58,629 nucleotides of DNA from Opitutales bacterium. GTDB lineage: Bacteria; Verrucomicrobiota; Verrucomicrobiia; Opitutales; UBA2987. The notes under the pieces are model-generated. The model was given only the letters and a program-made list of their open reading frames with translations. It was not told where the DNA came from and made no database searches. The stretch covers positions 1 to 58,629 of the forward strand of contig JAJFLV010000066.1 of the NCBI GenBank assembly GCA_021772535.1, written 5' to 3'. This document shows positions 18,990 to 28,904 of this stretch, piece by piece. Each line of letters begins with the position of its first letter. Positions within the stretch are counted from its first letter, which is position 1. A program made the translations under genes and the position numbers.

Positions 18990-21008
18990 ATGTGCGGAAT
19001 TGTGGGATTTACGGGTCATTCCCTCGATGAAGGGAAATTGCAAAGGGCAGTCGATTCGCTGCATCATCGGGGCCCTGACGGGAGCGGTATTTACATCGAT
19101 CCCCACGAGTGCGCAGGGTTGGGACACGCGCGTTTGTCGATCATCGATCTGGAAACCGGGGCTCAACCACTCTACGCCCAAAATGATGAATTGGTCCTGG
19201 TTTGCAATGGAGAGATTTATGACTTCGAAAGGATCAGAAATGAACTCCAAGCACTTGGTCACGAATTCTATACCAAAAGTGATTCGGAGGTAATCCTTCA
19301 TCTCTACAGGGAGTATGGAAAAGAATTCGTCCATCACCTGAGAGGCGAATTTGCCTTTCTGCTTCTGGACAAAAGTAAGCGTGTCTTAATTGCGGTTCGA
19401 GATCGTTTTGGCATTAAACCTTTATATTTTCACGAAAAGGAGGGAAAAATTATCTTTGCCTCGGAAGCCAAGGCAATTTTCGCGTCAGGATGCCATCAAC
19501 CGAAAATTGACGTAATTGCCGTAAGGAACTTTCTCAGCGGGGTTATCCCGGACTCGATATTTGAGGGTATTGAGGTGGTTCCGCCGGGATGCCTGATGGA
19601 GGTGAATCTGGAAAGCCTGGAACATGAGATCCGCCAATACTGGGATTTGGATTTGCCAGCCGAATGCGAAATCAATGATGACAAGGAACTCGATCATCAT
19701 GCGCAAACCGTCCACGAGGCTTTTGATGATGCGGTTCGTCTGCGTTTGCGCGCGGATGTCCCGGTGGGCGTCTATCTGAGTGGAGGAATTGACTCGTCAA
19801 TTGTTGCAGCATCGGCGGCCAAACAACATCCTGGCCGGATCAAGGCTTTTACCATATCCTTTCCGGGAGATGAAAATTTTAATGAGTATCGATTGGCCAA
19901 GGATATGGCCGAAAAGATTGGGGCTGAGTTCCATTCGGTTACCTGCGATAGCGAAACAATGCTCGAGAACACCGAGGATTGCCTATGGGTTTCCGAATTG
20001 CCGTTTCATAATTTTCACGGCGTTGCCAAATTTCTTCTGTCCCGTTTGGCTCGGCAGCACGTCAAAGTGGTTTTGACCGGGGAAGGCTCCGACGAGGTAT
20101 TTTTGGGGTATGTCTATTTTCAACCAGGCAAAGGCGCCATAACGAGCCAGATGGAAAACCGATTAAAGACGCGATGCCTTCCCAGCGGACCTCATATCTG
20201 TGAAATTATCGAGGCGATTGGTTTTCTGCCCTGGCAGGAACATGCGGAATTATTTTCAAAGGGACGACAGAAATTTATAAGAAGCCTTTTTCATTCTGGC
20301 CAACATTCGCGAATTTCCCAGAACCCCCCCCTTATATGGCTCAGGCGGCGTATTGAGCGAACTCAAACGGACGAACGGTCCCTGGTCAGAAAAATTCAAT
20401 ACTTCTGCATCAAAGCGGTAATGGCTCCCTATATCCTATCGATGCTTGGCGATCGGCAGGAAATGGGGCATTCCATAGAAGGGCGCACGCCTTTTCTCGA
20501 TCACCACCTGTTCGAAAAATCCCGGAAAATTCCAGACCGTTTCAAGATATGCAACGGGGTGGAGAAATATGTATTGCGGGAAGCGTTTAAAGACGAAATA
20601 ACCGACGAAATATACGGCCGTGAAAAATGGCCCTACTGCGCCCCGCCGTTGTGGATAAAAAAGGGCATTTATCCAATACTCGATCAGCTTTACGATCGTT
20701 ATCTATCCAAAGAGGCCATTGAGAAAAGCGGCATTTTCAATTATCGCATGATTCGGCGCTGCCGCTGGATGGCACGCCTTTTTTTCTTCGATTGCGCAAT
20801 AAAACGAAAATTGAACCAGATGTGTGTTTTCATTCTCACCGTGCAGATTCTGGACCGTCTTTACGTCCAAAATTTCGAGGAGAATCTGGATATACGGCGG
20901 GCTCAGGGGAAAGAATCCGCCAACAAGGTACCCTTGGCAACCTCAAGGCCAAAGGAAAAGAAGGTGTCACAGGTTAAAGATCCTGTATTGCAGAGCGAAT
21001 TGCTGTAA
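18990..21008 (+). CDS. asnB: Asparagine synthase (glutamine-hydrolysing)-type amidotransferase
   Basis: MCGIVGF N-terminal Ntn glutaminase Cys; HHRGPDGSG; SGGIDSS PP-loop motif; EGRTPFLDHHL. Confidence 0.9.
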   Translation: MCGIVGFTGHSLDEGKLQRAVDSLHHRGPDGSGIYIDPHECAGLGHARLSIIDLETGAQPLYAQNDELVLVCNGEIYDFERIRNELQALGHEFYTKSDSEVILHLYREYGKEFVHHLRGEFAFLLLDKSKRVLIAVRDRFGIKPLYFHEKEGKIIFASEAKAIFASGCHQPKIDVIAVRNFLSGVIPDSIFEGIEVVPPGCLMEVNLESLEHEIRQYWDLDLPAECEINDDKELDHHAQTVHEAFDDAVRLRLRADVPVGVYLSGGIDSSIVAASAAKQHPGRIKAFTISFPGDENFNEYRLAKDMAEKIGAEFHSVTCDSETMLENTEDCLWVSELPFHNFHGVAKFLLSRLARQHVKVVLTGEGSDEVFLGYVYFQPGKGAITSQMENRLKTRCLPSGPHICEIIEAIGFLPWQEHAELFSKGRQKFIRSLFHSGQHSRISQNPPLIWLRRRIERTQTDERSLVRKIQYFCIKAVMAPYILSMLGDRQEMGHSIEGRTPFLDHHLFEKSRKIPDRFKICNGVEKYVLREAFKDEITDEIYGREKWPYCAPPLWIKKGIYPILDQLYDRYLSKEAIEKSGIFNYRMIRRCRWMARLFFFDCAIKRKLNQMCVFILTVQILDRLYVQNFEENLDIRRAQGKESANKVPLATSRPKEKKVSQVKDPVLQSELL

Positions 21009-21139
21009 TCCATTGGAAACTTCCTGGATACCATTTTTTAGAAAAGCCTCCCAATTTTGGAAATAAAGAAAAAGTTTGATTTTCAGGCTATATCCTTTAG
21101 AAATGACTCTACTACCTTCTCTTGATCCACACTGTGGTT

Positions 21140-21836
21140 TGCCTAAGTATATTCCGCTCAATTAGATTCGCGCCTTTTCTGGTTTTATTGACTGGATTTG
21201 CGAATTTAACTTTTTGGGGTCGTCATCGAAGGCCCCTTTGTTGAGGGGTCAGGCACCTGGACCACCATTCCCAATGGGGGCTTCGAGACCGGTAATATTT
21301 CTCAATGGAGTGATGATACATTTAGTAGAGGTAGTTTTTCGGCAACTTCGGATTTAGCCTTTGATGGAGGGTTTAGTGCCGGAGCCTCACCTTTTTCCAC
21401 ATTTAATGGAGCAGGGTTTGCTCTGAGACAGACCGTTTCAGTAACCGGTGGGCAGGATTACGTGCTCAGTGCCTTAGTTAATACAGGAAATATTTCCGGT
21501 GGGTAGGTTCGTCTCGATATTAATGTTAATGGAACTTTTATTGGTCTCGATCCTTCCGCAAACAATGGTACTTCCGAATGGCAGTTTCTCTCGGATACTT
21601 TCAGCATTCCTTCTGGTGTAAATTCAGTTAGCGTTCGGCTGGTCAGGGACGGGGCCGTAACCTTTAATGAAATCGCTCTTTTCGATGAAATAGGCTTAAC
21701 TCCCGCAGGAAGTTTTACCCCTCCGACCGCAATTCCCGAACCGAGTGTTTTTGCTTTGCTCGGGTTTGGAATATTTTTCGTAGTTTTTATGAAGGGGCGA
21801 AATATTCTTCGTTTTTGTGACAGTTATTTCCAATGA
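21140..21836 (+). pseudogene. Decayed PEP-CTERM sorting-signal protein (CBM-like domain + PEP-CTERM)
   Basis: Manual translation: signal-like RFAPFLVLLTGFANLTF in one frame, then (frameshift near 21211-21220) GVVIEGPFVEGSGTWTTIPNGGFETGNISQW..., in-frame TAG at 21504-21506, then VRLDINVNG...AIPEPSVFALLGFGIFFVVFMKGRN. Confidence 0.75.
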
Positions 21837-21926
21837 ATAAGAAATGAAACCCCTTCAGGGTTTTGGGATTATAGAAGGTGTTTCGCTATCCAGGGATTGC
21901 ATTCCTGGTTGACGAATTTTGCCCCC
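21836..21926. repeat. Dispersed intergenic multi-hairpin repeat, copy 1
   Basis: aataagaaatgaaaccccttcagggttttgggattataga...ccagggattgcattcctggttgacgaattttgcccc; matches 30638-30741. Confidence 0.75.
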
Positions 21927-22170
21927 TCGCAAGCAACGAAAATTGATCCATTCCAATCTCTTGAAATAATATATGGGTTCTTTTTCTCATAAATGCATTG
22001 AAAAATCATAGTATTTTAATCAGCGTCAAAGAAACGTGTCTGCAAAGGTATCTTATTCATTCTGTTGGAAATGTTATGTCTGATGAAAGTTAGTCGTACC
22101 GCTGGGTTGATAAATATCCAAAAGACGCAAATTCGGGTTTCCATCCAGCCCTCGCGGGAAAAGCAAATTT

Positions 22171-24015
22171 ATGGTAAAAGCAGTAAAACCTCTCATTGAC
22201 CTAAAGTCGGCGGACCTCCGTTTTTTGCCGAATCGACTGTGTCCGCTGGTGGAGGATGTTTTTTCCTTTACGAGTATCAACGAGGTTTATGAGGAGATTT
22301 CCCGGCGGATGGCGGTGACCGGGTATGAAAAGAATTTTTTTGAAACGGCCATGGAAGTGCTGGGGCTTTCCTGTGAGATGGAAGAGGGAGACCTGGAAAA
22401 TATTCCTTTGGAGGGACCTGTCATCGTGGTAGCCAATCACCCTCTTGGCGGTATGGACGCAATCGTGCTGGGCGAAATACTCGCTCGGCGCCGCCAGGAT
22501 GCCCGCTTGATTGCCAATTATTTGCTGGACGGCATCAGTGAGCTGCGCCCCTGGGTTTACCAGGTGAGCCCATTTAACCGGCCCGATGCCGCCTGGATCA
22601 ATATGTCTGGCCTGAGGCAGAGTAGAGATTGGCTGCGCAATGGAGGATTGGTGGGAACCTTTCCCGCCGGCATGGTATCCCGGGCAAGCTTTCGGGATCG
22701 CTCCATAACCGACGGTCCCTGGAGCAATAGCGTTGCTCAACTGGCGCGCCGTACCAAGGCGACAGTGGTACCGGTCTATTTCGAAGGCCGTAATAGCCTC
22801 TTTTTTCAAACTATGGGGCTATTTCATCCACTTTTGAGAACGGTTTTGCTGCCTCGGGAATTTGTAGTACGAAAAGACCGGCAAATTCGGGTAAAAGTGG
22901 GCGCTCCGATAACCAGTCGGGCCTTGAGAGAATTTGAGACGGTTGAACAGGTAACAGCCTTTTTAAGGCTCAACGTTTACATGCTGAAAAACCGGTCAGG
23001 CCAGGATGGGGAAATACCCGCGAAGCATTTCTTTTTCGATAAACAGGTTACGAAAAATACTTTAGCTCCCATCATTTCTCCTCAACCGCCGGAGATGTTG
23101 AGCAGGGAAATAGAGGATCTTCCCGCTGATCAGCTTTTGGTCGGTTTTGGCGCCTTAAAGGTTTACTACGCCCGGGCAGAACAAATCCCGGAAACGCTGA
23201 AAGAGATTGGACGACTGAGGGAAATTACCTTTCGACAAGCCCAGGAAGGCACCGGCAAGCAATTCGATTTGGAGCCTTACGATTATTACTATCTGCAACT
23301 TTTTTTGTGGAACAGCGAAAAACGTGAAATCGTGGGCGGGTACCGGCTTGGAGGAACCGACGAAATCATTCCTCGTTACGGAATAAATGGTCTCTATACG
23401 AGCAAACTGTTCGCCTACAAAGCCGAATTTTTCACCAAAATGAATCCTGCCCTGGAATTGGGACGTTCGTTTATTCGCCCGGAATACCAGAAAACGCGCT
23501 CAGCCCTGGCGTTGGTCTGGAAAGGCATCGGGGAGTACATTTCTCGCAACATGCGTTACAGAATTTTATTCGGGGCTGTCAGCACGAGCCAGGATTATCT
23601 GGTTATATCGAAAAAAATCATCATGGAGTTTCTTCGCCAAAATGCCCTCGATCCCTCCCTGGTCCCTTTTGTAAAAGCCAAAAATCCTCCCCCAAAATCA
23701 AAATTCGCTCCTTCGGAAAGAGAATCTATTGGCAAGGGCCTGCAGCGGATTGACGATGTGTCCTCCTTGATCTCAGGACTGGAAAAGGATGGCAAGGGCG
23801 TCCCGGTGCTTTTGCGGCAATACCTGAAATTTAACGGCTCTATCATCAGCTTCACCATTAACAATGACTTTAGCAATGTGATGGAAAGTCTTGTTGTGGT
23901 GGACTTGATGCGCAGTGAAAAAAGTGTCCTCAAGAGGTTTGTGGGAGAGAATAAAATAGACCGATTTCTTGATTTTCACAGTCAGGACAAGGCTTCCAGA
24001 GCCACAACCCGGTAG
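22171..24015 (+). CDS. Fused PlsC-like acyltransferase / GNAT N-acyltransferase (OlsB-like), candidate bifunctional aminolipid synthase
   Basis: N-terminal VVANHPLGGMDAIVLGE (HxxxxD acyltransferase-like), C-terminal LREITFRQAQEGTGKQFDLEPYDYYYLQLFLWN...GGYRLG...ELGRSFI (OlsB-like acyltransferase). Confidence 0.8.
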   Translation: MVKAVKPLIDLKSADLRFLPNRLCPLVEDVFSFTSINEVYEEISRRMAVTGYEKNFFETAMEVLGLSCEMEEGDLENIPLEGPVIVVANHPLGGMDAIVLGEILARRRQDARLIANYLLDGISELRPWVYQVSPFNRPDAAWINMSGLRQSRDWLRNGGLVGTFPAGMVSRASFRDRSITDGPWSNSVAQLARRTKATVVPVYFEGRNSLFFQTMGLFHPLLRTVLLPREFVVRKDRQIRVKVGAPITSRALREFETVEQVTAFLRLNVYMLKNRSGQDGEIPAKHFFFDKQVTKNTLAPIISPQPPEMLSREIEDLPADQLLVGFGALKVYYARAEQIPETLKEIGRLREITFRQAQEGTGKQFDLEPYDYYYLQLFLWNSEKREIVGGYRLGGTDEIIPRYGINGLYTSKLFAYKAEFFTKMNPALELGRSFIRPEYQKTRSALALVWKGIGEYISRNMRYRILFGAVSTSQDYLVISKKIIMEFLRQNALDPSLVPFVKAKNPPPKSKFAPSERESIGKGLQRIDDVSSLISGLEKDGKGVPVLLRQYLKFNGSIISFTINNDFSNVMESLVVVDLMRSEKSVLKRFVGENKIDRFLDFHSQDKASRATTR

Positions 24016-24234
24016 GTTGGTCAGTTGTAACAATTGGCGGGGTGTAATAACACCCTCATGGTGGATTCCGAGATCGATTTACGAACGAGAGGTCCTTGGA
24101 GGGAATCTTAGAGGGTGTCTAAGAAGTGGAAATGTGCGATGGTGCGCGACCTTCGATGCCCGCCCGGCATCCCTTGGGGACAGAGTGTTTTGAGGCATCA
24201 GCGGCGTTGCATCAACCGAGTAAGGGCTTCCAGT

Positions 24235-25980
24235 TCAAACTTGCAACCAGATGTATTTGTATGGTTTGAGGGTGATGGTGTCTTTAGTCCTCAGCTTGAG
24301 TACTTTTGAAGTTATGATGGAGAGGATGGACTCCTTATCGGCAAAAGGCGGGTATATTTCCGGCAGGGATTTTTTGATGGTGCTGGAAGTAAAATTGTAG
24401 AGGCAAACGATTGTTTCATTTGAATTTGGGGAGATGCGCACCAACCCAAACAATTCGGAGCCTAATTCCAGGATTTCCTGCTTTCCGTCTGGATGAAAGG
24501 CGGGATGCTGGTTGCGGCGATTGAGTAATTTGAGGTATCTTCGGTAAACGTAGGCAGCGGTTTGTTCAGAGTTGTTTAGCTTGCTCTTTAATTCATCCAA
24601 ATCCCATTTTTTTCGGTTGATGGCCCGGTTTTGGCCCGTTGTCTTGACACCTTCAAGGTTGTTTTCCGCTCCAATCAAGCTGTTGAAATAGATTGCGGGG
24701 ATCCCTTTCAATGAGAGGGCAACGGCCTGAGAACAGAGGAATCGGGCAGCCTCATGCTCGGGTTTTTTGATTAATCGAAGGGCGTCAAAAAAAGTTATGT
24801 TTAATTCGTAAGAACTTTTCGTGCCGTCCGGATTTCGTTTTTGTGAAACTCGTCCACCCCTTTTTTTGGTTTGTTGCAGGAGCCACTTAATTTCCGCTGA
24901 CGGCAGGAGGTTTTCTACCGGCCGCAAACCGATGCCATCATGGGAAGCGGTGAAGTTGAGGAAAGCGCAATTCTTGGGCAAAGGTTGCAGATTTTTTGCC
25001 CAATTTACAAGGTAGGTCGAATCTCCTTTCAACAAAGCGTGCAAAAGCAATGGCGGAAGAGCGAACTGGTAAACCATGTGGGCTTCGTCCCCTTTTCCAA
25101 AATAGCTGATGTTTTCATCGTGGGGCACATTGGTTTCGGTCAGGAGGATTACTTCCGGGGCAGCTACAGTGAGGATATCCCTGAGCAGTTTAACAATCTC
25201 ATGAGTTTGCGGCTGGTGGAGACAGTCCGTCCCCAGGTTTTTCCACAAAAAAGCCACCGCATCCAGCCGAATGAAGCGCGCACCTTTGGAAATATAGTTA
25301 AACAGGATGTCCAGGAATTCGAAAAAAAGGTCCGGGTTCTGCCAATTGAGGTCCACCTGGTCGGCACTGAAAGTAGTCCATAAATGGACTTCGCCATCCT
25401 GGGTCTGGGCAGGGGTCAAGAGAGGTGAAGACCGAGGCCGGACGACCATGCTGAAGTCGGTTTTTGGATCCATGGGGAGGAAGTAGTAACGAGCCGGAGC
25501 AATACCATTGACGAAGTCCTTGAACCAGGAATTTCCTACGGAACAATGGTTAAGAACAAGATCGAACATGAGGTGAAAGTTTCCGCAGAAGGCCTCCACA
25601 TCTTTCCACTCTCCGTAATCGGGAGAAACTTCCCGGTGGTCGATGACAGAAAATCCATCGTCGGAGGACCAGGGAAAAAAAGGAAGAAGATGGACGGTGC
25701 GGATAGCGCCCCGGAGGCGGCGATAGAGAAACCGGTTGAGAGTATCCAAGGGGTGCTCCCCTTCCCTTGTCAGCATATCGGGATAGGTAATCAGGACGGT
25801 GTCTTGTTCGTCCCAGCGGCTTGTCACCGATTTGGTTTGGGTCCTTATACCGACACCGTATCGGCCAAGACACATGAGCAAACGTTCAAAGAGGTGTTCC
25901 ACTTCCGATCCATAAAGTTTTCGCAATCGGCGGTGAATCTGCTCTGCCCGGTTTCTTCTAATGAATTTATAACTCGGCAC
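24235..25980 (-). CDS. GH13 subfamily 18-like sugar phosphorylase (glucosylglycerate or sucrose phosphorylase type)
   Basis: HLLPFFPWSSDDGFSVIDHREVSPDYGEWKDV; FDLVLNHCS; FIRLDAVAFLWK; LLTETNVPH; NFTASHDGIGLRP. Confidence 0.85.
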   Translation of the reverse strand: MPSYKFIRRNRAEQIHRRLRKLYGSEVEHLFERLLMCLGRYGVGIRTQTKSVTSRWDEQDTVLITYPDMLTREGEHPLDTLNRFLYRRLRGAIRTVHLLPFFPWSSDDGFSVIDHREVSPDYGEWKDVEAFCGNFHLMFDLVLNHCSVGNSWFKDFVNGIAPARYYFLPMDPKTDFSMVVRPRSSPLLTPAQTQDGEVHLWTTFSADQVDLNWQNPDLFFEFLDILFNYISKGARFIRLDAVAFLWKNLGTDCLHQPQTHEIVKLLRDILTVAAPEVILLTETNVPHDENISYFGKGDEAHMVYQFALPPLLLHALLKGDSTYLVNWAKNLQPLPKNCAFLNFTASHDGIGLRPVENLLPSAEIKWLLQQTKKRGGRVSQKRNPDGTKSSYELNITFFDALRLIKKPEHEAARFLCSQAVALSLKGIPAIYFNSLIGAENNLEGVKTTGQNRAINRKKWDLDELKSKLNNSEQTAAYVYRRYLKLLNRRNQHPAFHPDGKQEILELGSELFGLVRISPNSNETIVCLYNFTSSTIKKSLPEIYPPFADKESILSIITSKVLKLRTKDTITLKPYKYIWLQV

Positions 25981-25990
25981 AGTTCGATTC

Positions 25991-27256
25991 CTAGGGTTGA
26001 TAACCGGTCACAGAGGTCAACACGGTGCGTAAACACCGCCGCAAAAGCCGGTAACTGTAGTATTGGCGCGCCACACGGTAATTGTGATCCACCATTTTCC
26101 GGCGTGTTTTGGGATCCTCGAGAACACGACGGACATCGCTCACGGTTTCATTGGTTATGAATCCATCGATCACGACCAACCTGAATCCTTTGGGCTCGAT
26201 GTCCTGAATGAAGATGGAGTAGCGGTTGACCACCAATGGTACCTTGAAATAGATAGCTTCGAGCAAGGCGTTTCCAAATCCCTCGTAATTACTCGGATAG
26301 GTGACCAGGTCGGCATGCGGATAAAGATCCCAGAGGGTATAAATCTTTTTCCCATTCGCATCGAATTGGCGGACATCGCCGATGCGGTCGGATATAAGAC
26401 GCAAATCGACATTTTCCTCACGCGCTAGATCTTCTATAAGGTTTTGATATTCATAGCCTTCGTCTCCCGCGTCATGGGAGATGACGAGTTTGTACTTGTC
26501 CGGATTGCCCAACCTGCCAACCAGTTTAATGGCATGCTCAATGCCCTTTCGCGGAACAATGCGAGTGGGTTGAAGGATAAAAACATCGTCGGGTCGAAGG
26601 CCGATCTGCGCCCGCACATCTTTGGCATATTGGTCAGGTTGAGGCGGGGGGTTGGCAAAATCGAAGACATTGGGAATGAGCATGGAGCTGATGCCCTTGC
26701 GCAAAGAGAGCTGTTCCTGAGCAGCACGATTGATGACGGTGTGGCTTATGTTGGGGATAATAGGAGGAAAAGCCATCTCCAGATAGTCAGTTACCGCGTT
26801 GATGGCGTAGCGGGTACGTTCCCAATGGAAGTCATGGTGGTGGGCGATGGCAGGCATCTGAGTTTCGGCCAAAAATTCGGTTATGGCCAAGGCCAGGGGA
26901 ATATGCATGGGGATGGCCAAGGCGTTTTCAGGAACCAGCATATCAATGTCAAATCGATCTACAAATTCGTAAAGGGTGTTTTTTAAATAGGCCGTTATGT
27001 CCTGGATGCGCTCTGTGACAAGACGGGAGCGATGGGTCCGCTTCCAGATTTTATCCATCAGCCAAATATTTTCCGGATGCCCGAAATAGGCCTCCGGGAT
27101 GCAATGGCTTACGTCAGGGTGCCGGTCGCTACGGCCACTGTACCAAAAGCTGACGTGCTGATCCTCCCAGAGCATCTGGGCCCATTTGGCGCTCTCCAGA
27201 GACACCCCATCCGTTCCTGCAAAGCGGGTGGAAACGAAACCGATATTTTTAGCCAT
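25991..27256 (-). CDS. Glycosyltransferase family 4, mannosylglucosylglycerate synthase (MggA)-like
   Basis: GT-B fold features (FILQPTRIVPRKGIEHAI; YPSNYEGFGNALLEAI) and VPENALAIPMHIPLALAITEFLAETQMPAIAHHHDFHWER, which I associate with MggA-type enzymes; 10 bp from the phosphorylase gene. Confidence 0.7.
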   Translation of the reverse strand: MAKNIGFVSTRFAGTDGVSLESAKWAQMLWEDQHVSFWYSGRSDRHPDVSHCIPEAYFGHPENIWLMDKIWKRTHRSRLVTERIQDITAYLKNTLYEFVDRFDIDMLVPENALAIPMHIPLALAITEFLAETQMPAIAHHHDFHWERTRYAINAVTDYLEMAFPPIIPNISHTVINRAAQEQLSLRKGISSMLIPNVFDFANPPPQPDQYAKDVRAQIGLRPDDVFILQPTRIVPRKGIEHAIKLVGRLGNPDKYKLVISHDAGDEGYEYQNLIEDLAREENVDLRLISDRIGDVRQFDANGKKIYTLWDLYPHADLVTYPSNYEGFGNALLEAIYFKVPLVVNRYSIFIQDIEPKGFRLVVIDGFITNETVSDVRRVLEDPKTRRKMVDHNYRVARQYYSYRLLRRCLRTVLTSVTGYQP

Positions 27257-27538
27257 TCTGGTTTATCAGGACCTCTGCCAGGAACTGCCTATGCAGAAGC
27301 CACTGGCAAACAACCCAAGAATAAGGTATGTTTTAAAAGACATTACCCATGAACAACTTCTGCGCAAGGAGCAAGGCCAATTTTTCTCTGGCAATGAAGG
27401 TATTATCCGCCAATAAGGAGCAAATCACAAGAACTGAGGAAGTTTGGCAAAGGACAGGTTAAGTTTCCTATTGGATTGGATGATAAGTAACCTCCAAATA
27501 ATTCTAGCAATTTTTTAGGAGTGAGTGATAAATATTTA

Positions 27539-27682
27539 GAACCTATCTCAAATTCGATGATGTTGATGCAGAGAGCAATTATGCATTTTGAGCAAGGCGC
27601 GATGGGGCTTGCCGGGCTGGCAGCCCTGCTGCCCCGCCGGAACGCTACAAACATCATTCATCTGCGACTTTGAGATAGGTTC
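27539..27682. mobile_element. MITE-like element, copy 1 (144 bp), TA target duplication
   Basis: TA|GAACCTATCTCAAATTCGATGATG...GCGACTTTGAGATAGGTTC|TA. Same element, inverted, at 46142-46407. Confidence 0.85.
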
Positions 27683-28054
27683 TAAAGTGGAAGGGGTATG
27701 ATAAAATCCAATCGCCACTGAATTTGGGATAGGCTTTGGAACCCACATAAAGGGCGTCTAAATTGAAATTGTTTATTTGTTTATCATGGCTTGATTACGC
27801 TATAATACCCATACCTTAAAATTCGCTGCAATTCACCTTTAGTGTCCGGAAAACTAGGCTTTAAAAACGGGTTCATTTTCCGGGAATATATTTGATTCAA
27901 ATTATCTCTAAACATTTAACCGAACATTATCTTAATTCCAATTATTGTTACATAGAGGACGTCTAAAATAGACAGGTTGTTCATAATCGTAATTTAACGA
28001 TACCACTAAACCAGGATTTTGACCGACTAAAGAAAGGCCCACAAGACTTTTGAT

Positions 28055-28507
28055 ATGAAACTTAAGATAATACTTTTTTTACTCACCTTTCCGACAATTC
28101 TTTTTGGATTCAAGAAAATCGATGTGACAAAAACTGAGAATCTCGCCCTTTCCGGTTACGACACAGTCGCTTATTTCACAGAAGGGAAGGCCATTAAGGG
28201 GAGCCCGGCTTATTCCGTGGAATGGGAAGGGGCGGTATGGAGATTTTATTCCAAAACAAATTTAAAATTATTCGAAAAAGATCCCCATCATTACGCACCG
28301 CAATTTGGTGGTTACTGCTCGTATGAAATAAGCAACCATAAGGCTGTCAGTTGCAATCCAGAGGCCTTCATGATATATGAGGGCAAGCTTTATGTTCTTC
28401 GCAATCAGGATATATTTTTAATTTGGTCAAAAAATCCCGAAAAATATATCGAGTTGGGCCGCCGGAACTGGGATGTACTTTTAAAAAGTAAAAATGATAA
28501 AAAATAG
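28055..28507 (+). CDS. YHS domain-containing secreted protein
   Basis: Signal peptide-like N-terminus; LSGYDTVAYFTEGKAIKGSPAYSVEWEGAVWRFYSKTNLKLFEKDPHHYAPQFGGYCSYEIS. Confidence 0.88.
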   Translation: MKLKIILFLLTFPTILFGFKKIDVTKTENLALSGYDTVAYFTEGKAIKGSPAYSVEWEGAVWRFYSKTNLKLFEKDPHHYAPQFGGYCSYEISNHKAVSCNPEAFMIYEGKLYVLRNQDIFLIWSKNPEKYIELGRRNWDVLLKSKNDKK

Positions 28508-28904
28508 GTGCTTTTCCTTACCGTATAAGTATAGGATCGACTCTATAATCGTGTACTAAACAACCAAGCCTGACCCCACCACCCTTTTTGAAACGACAAC
28601 ATTACTTCGACAATGCAATAGTATTACCCCAATGTTTCAAACGGCTTTTTATGGGCGGGTGAACAATATTTTGTAATGAAAGAGTTATGATGCAGAACTG
28701 GTCAAATCTGGTCGCCACTGAATGTGAGGATACAAATATGCCCTCAAGAAGCCTAAACCCGACAAGCGCGAATAGCTGCGTTGCAGCCCGTAAACCGCTT
28801 GGTTATGTAGGGTCCTACGCTCCCACGCCGGTTTGCGAACTGCGCCTTGCCCTTCATCACTTCTCGAATTTTTGAAACAACGGGGTATAACCGGAGTAAA
28901 AATT

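Noticed and set aside
18806-21008. Lasso-peptide or other RiPP cluster (short peptide + AsnB)
   Set aside because: AsnB has an intact N-terminal glutaminase domain and no leader peptidase or RRE protein is nearby; more like an ordinary amidotransferase.
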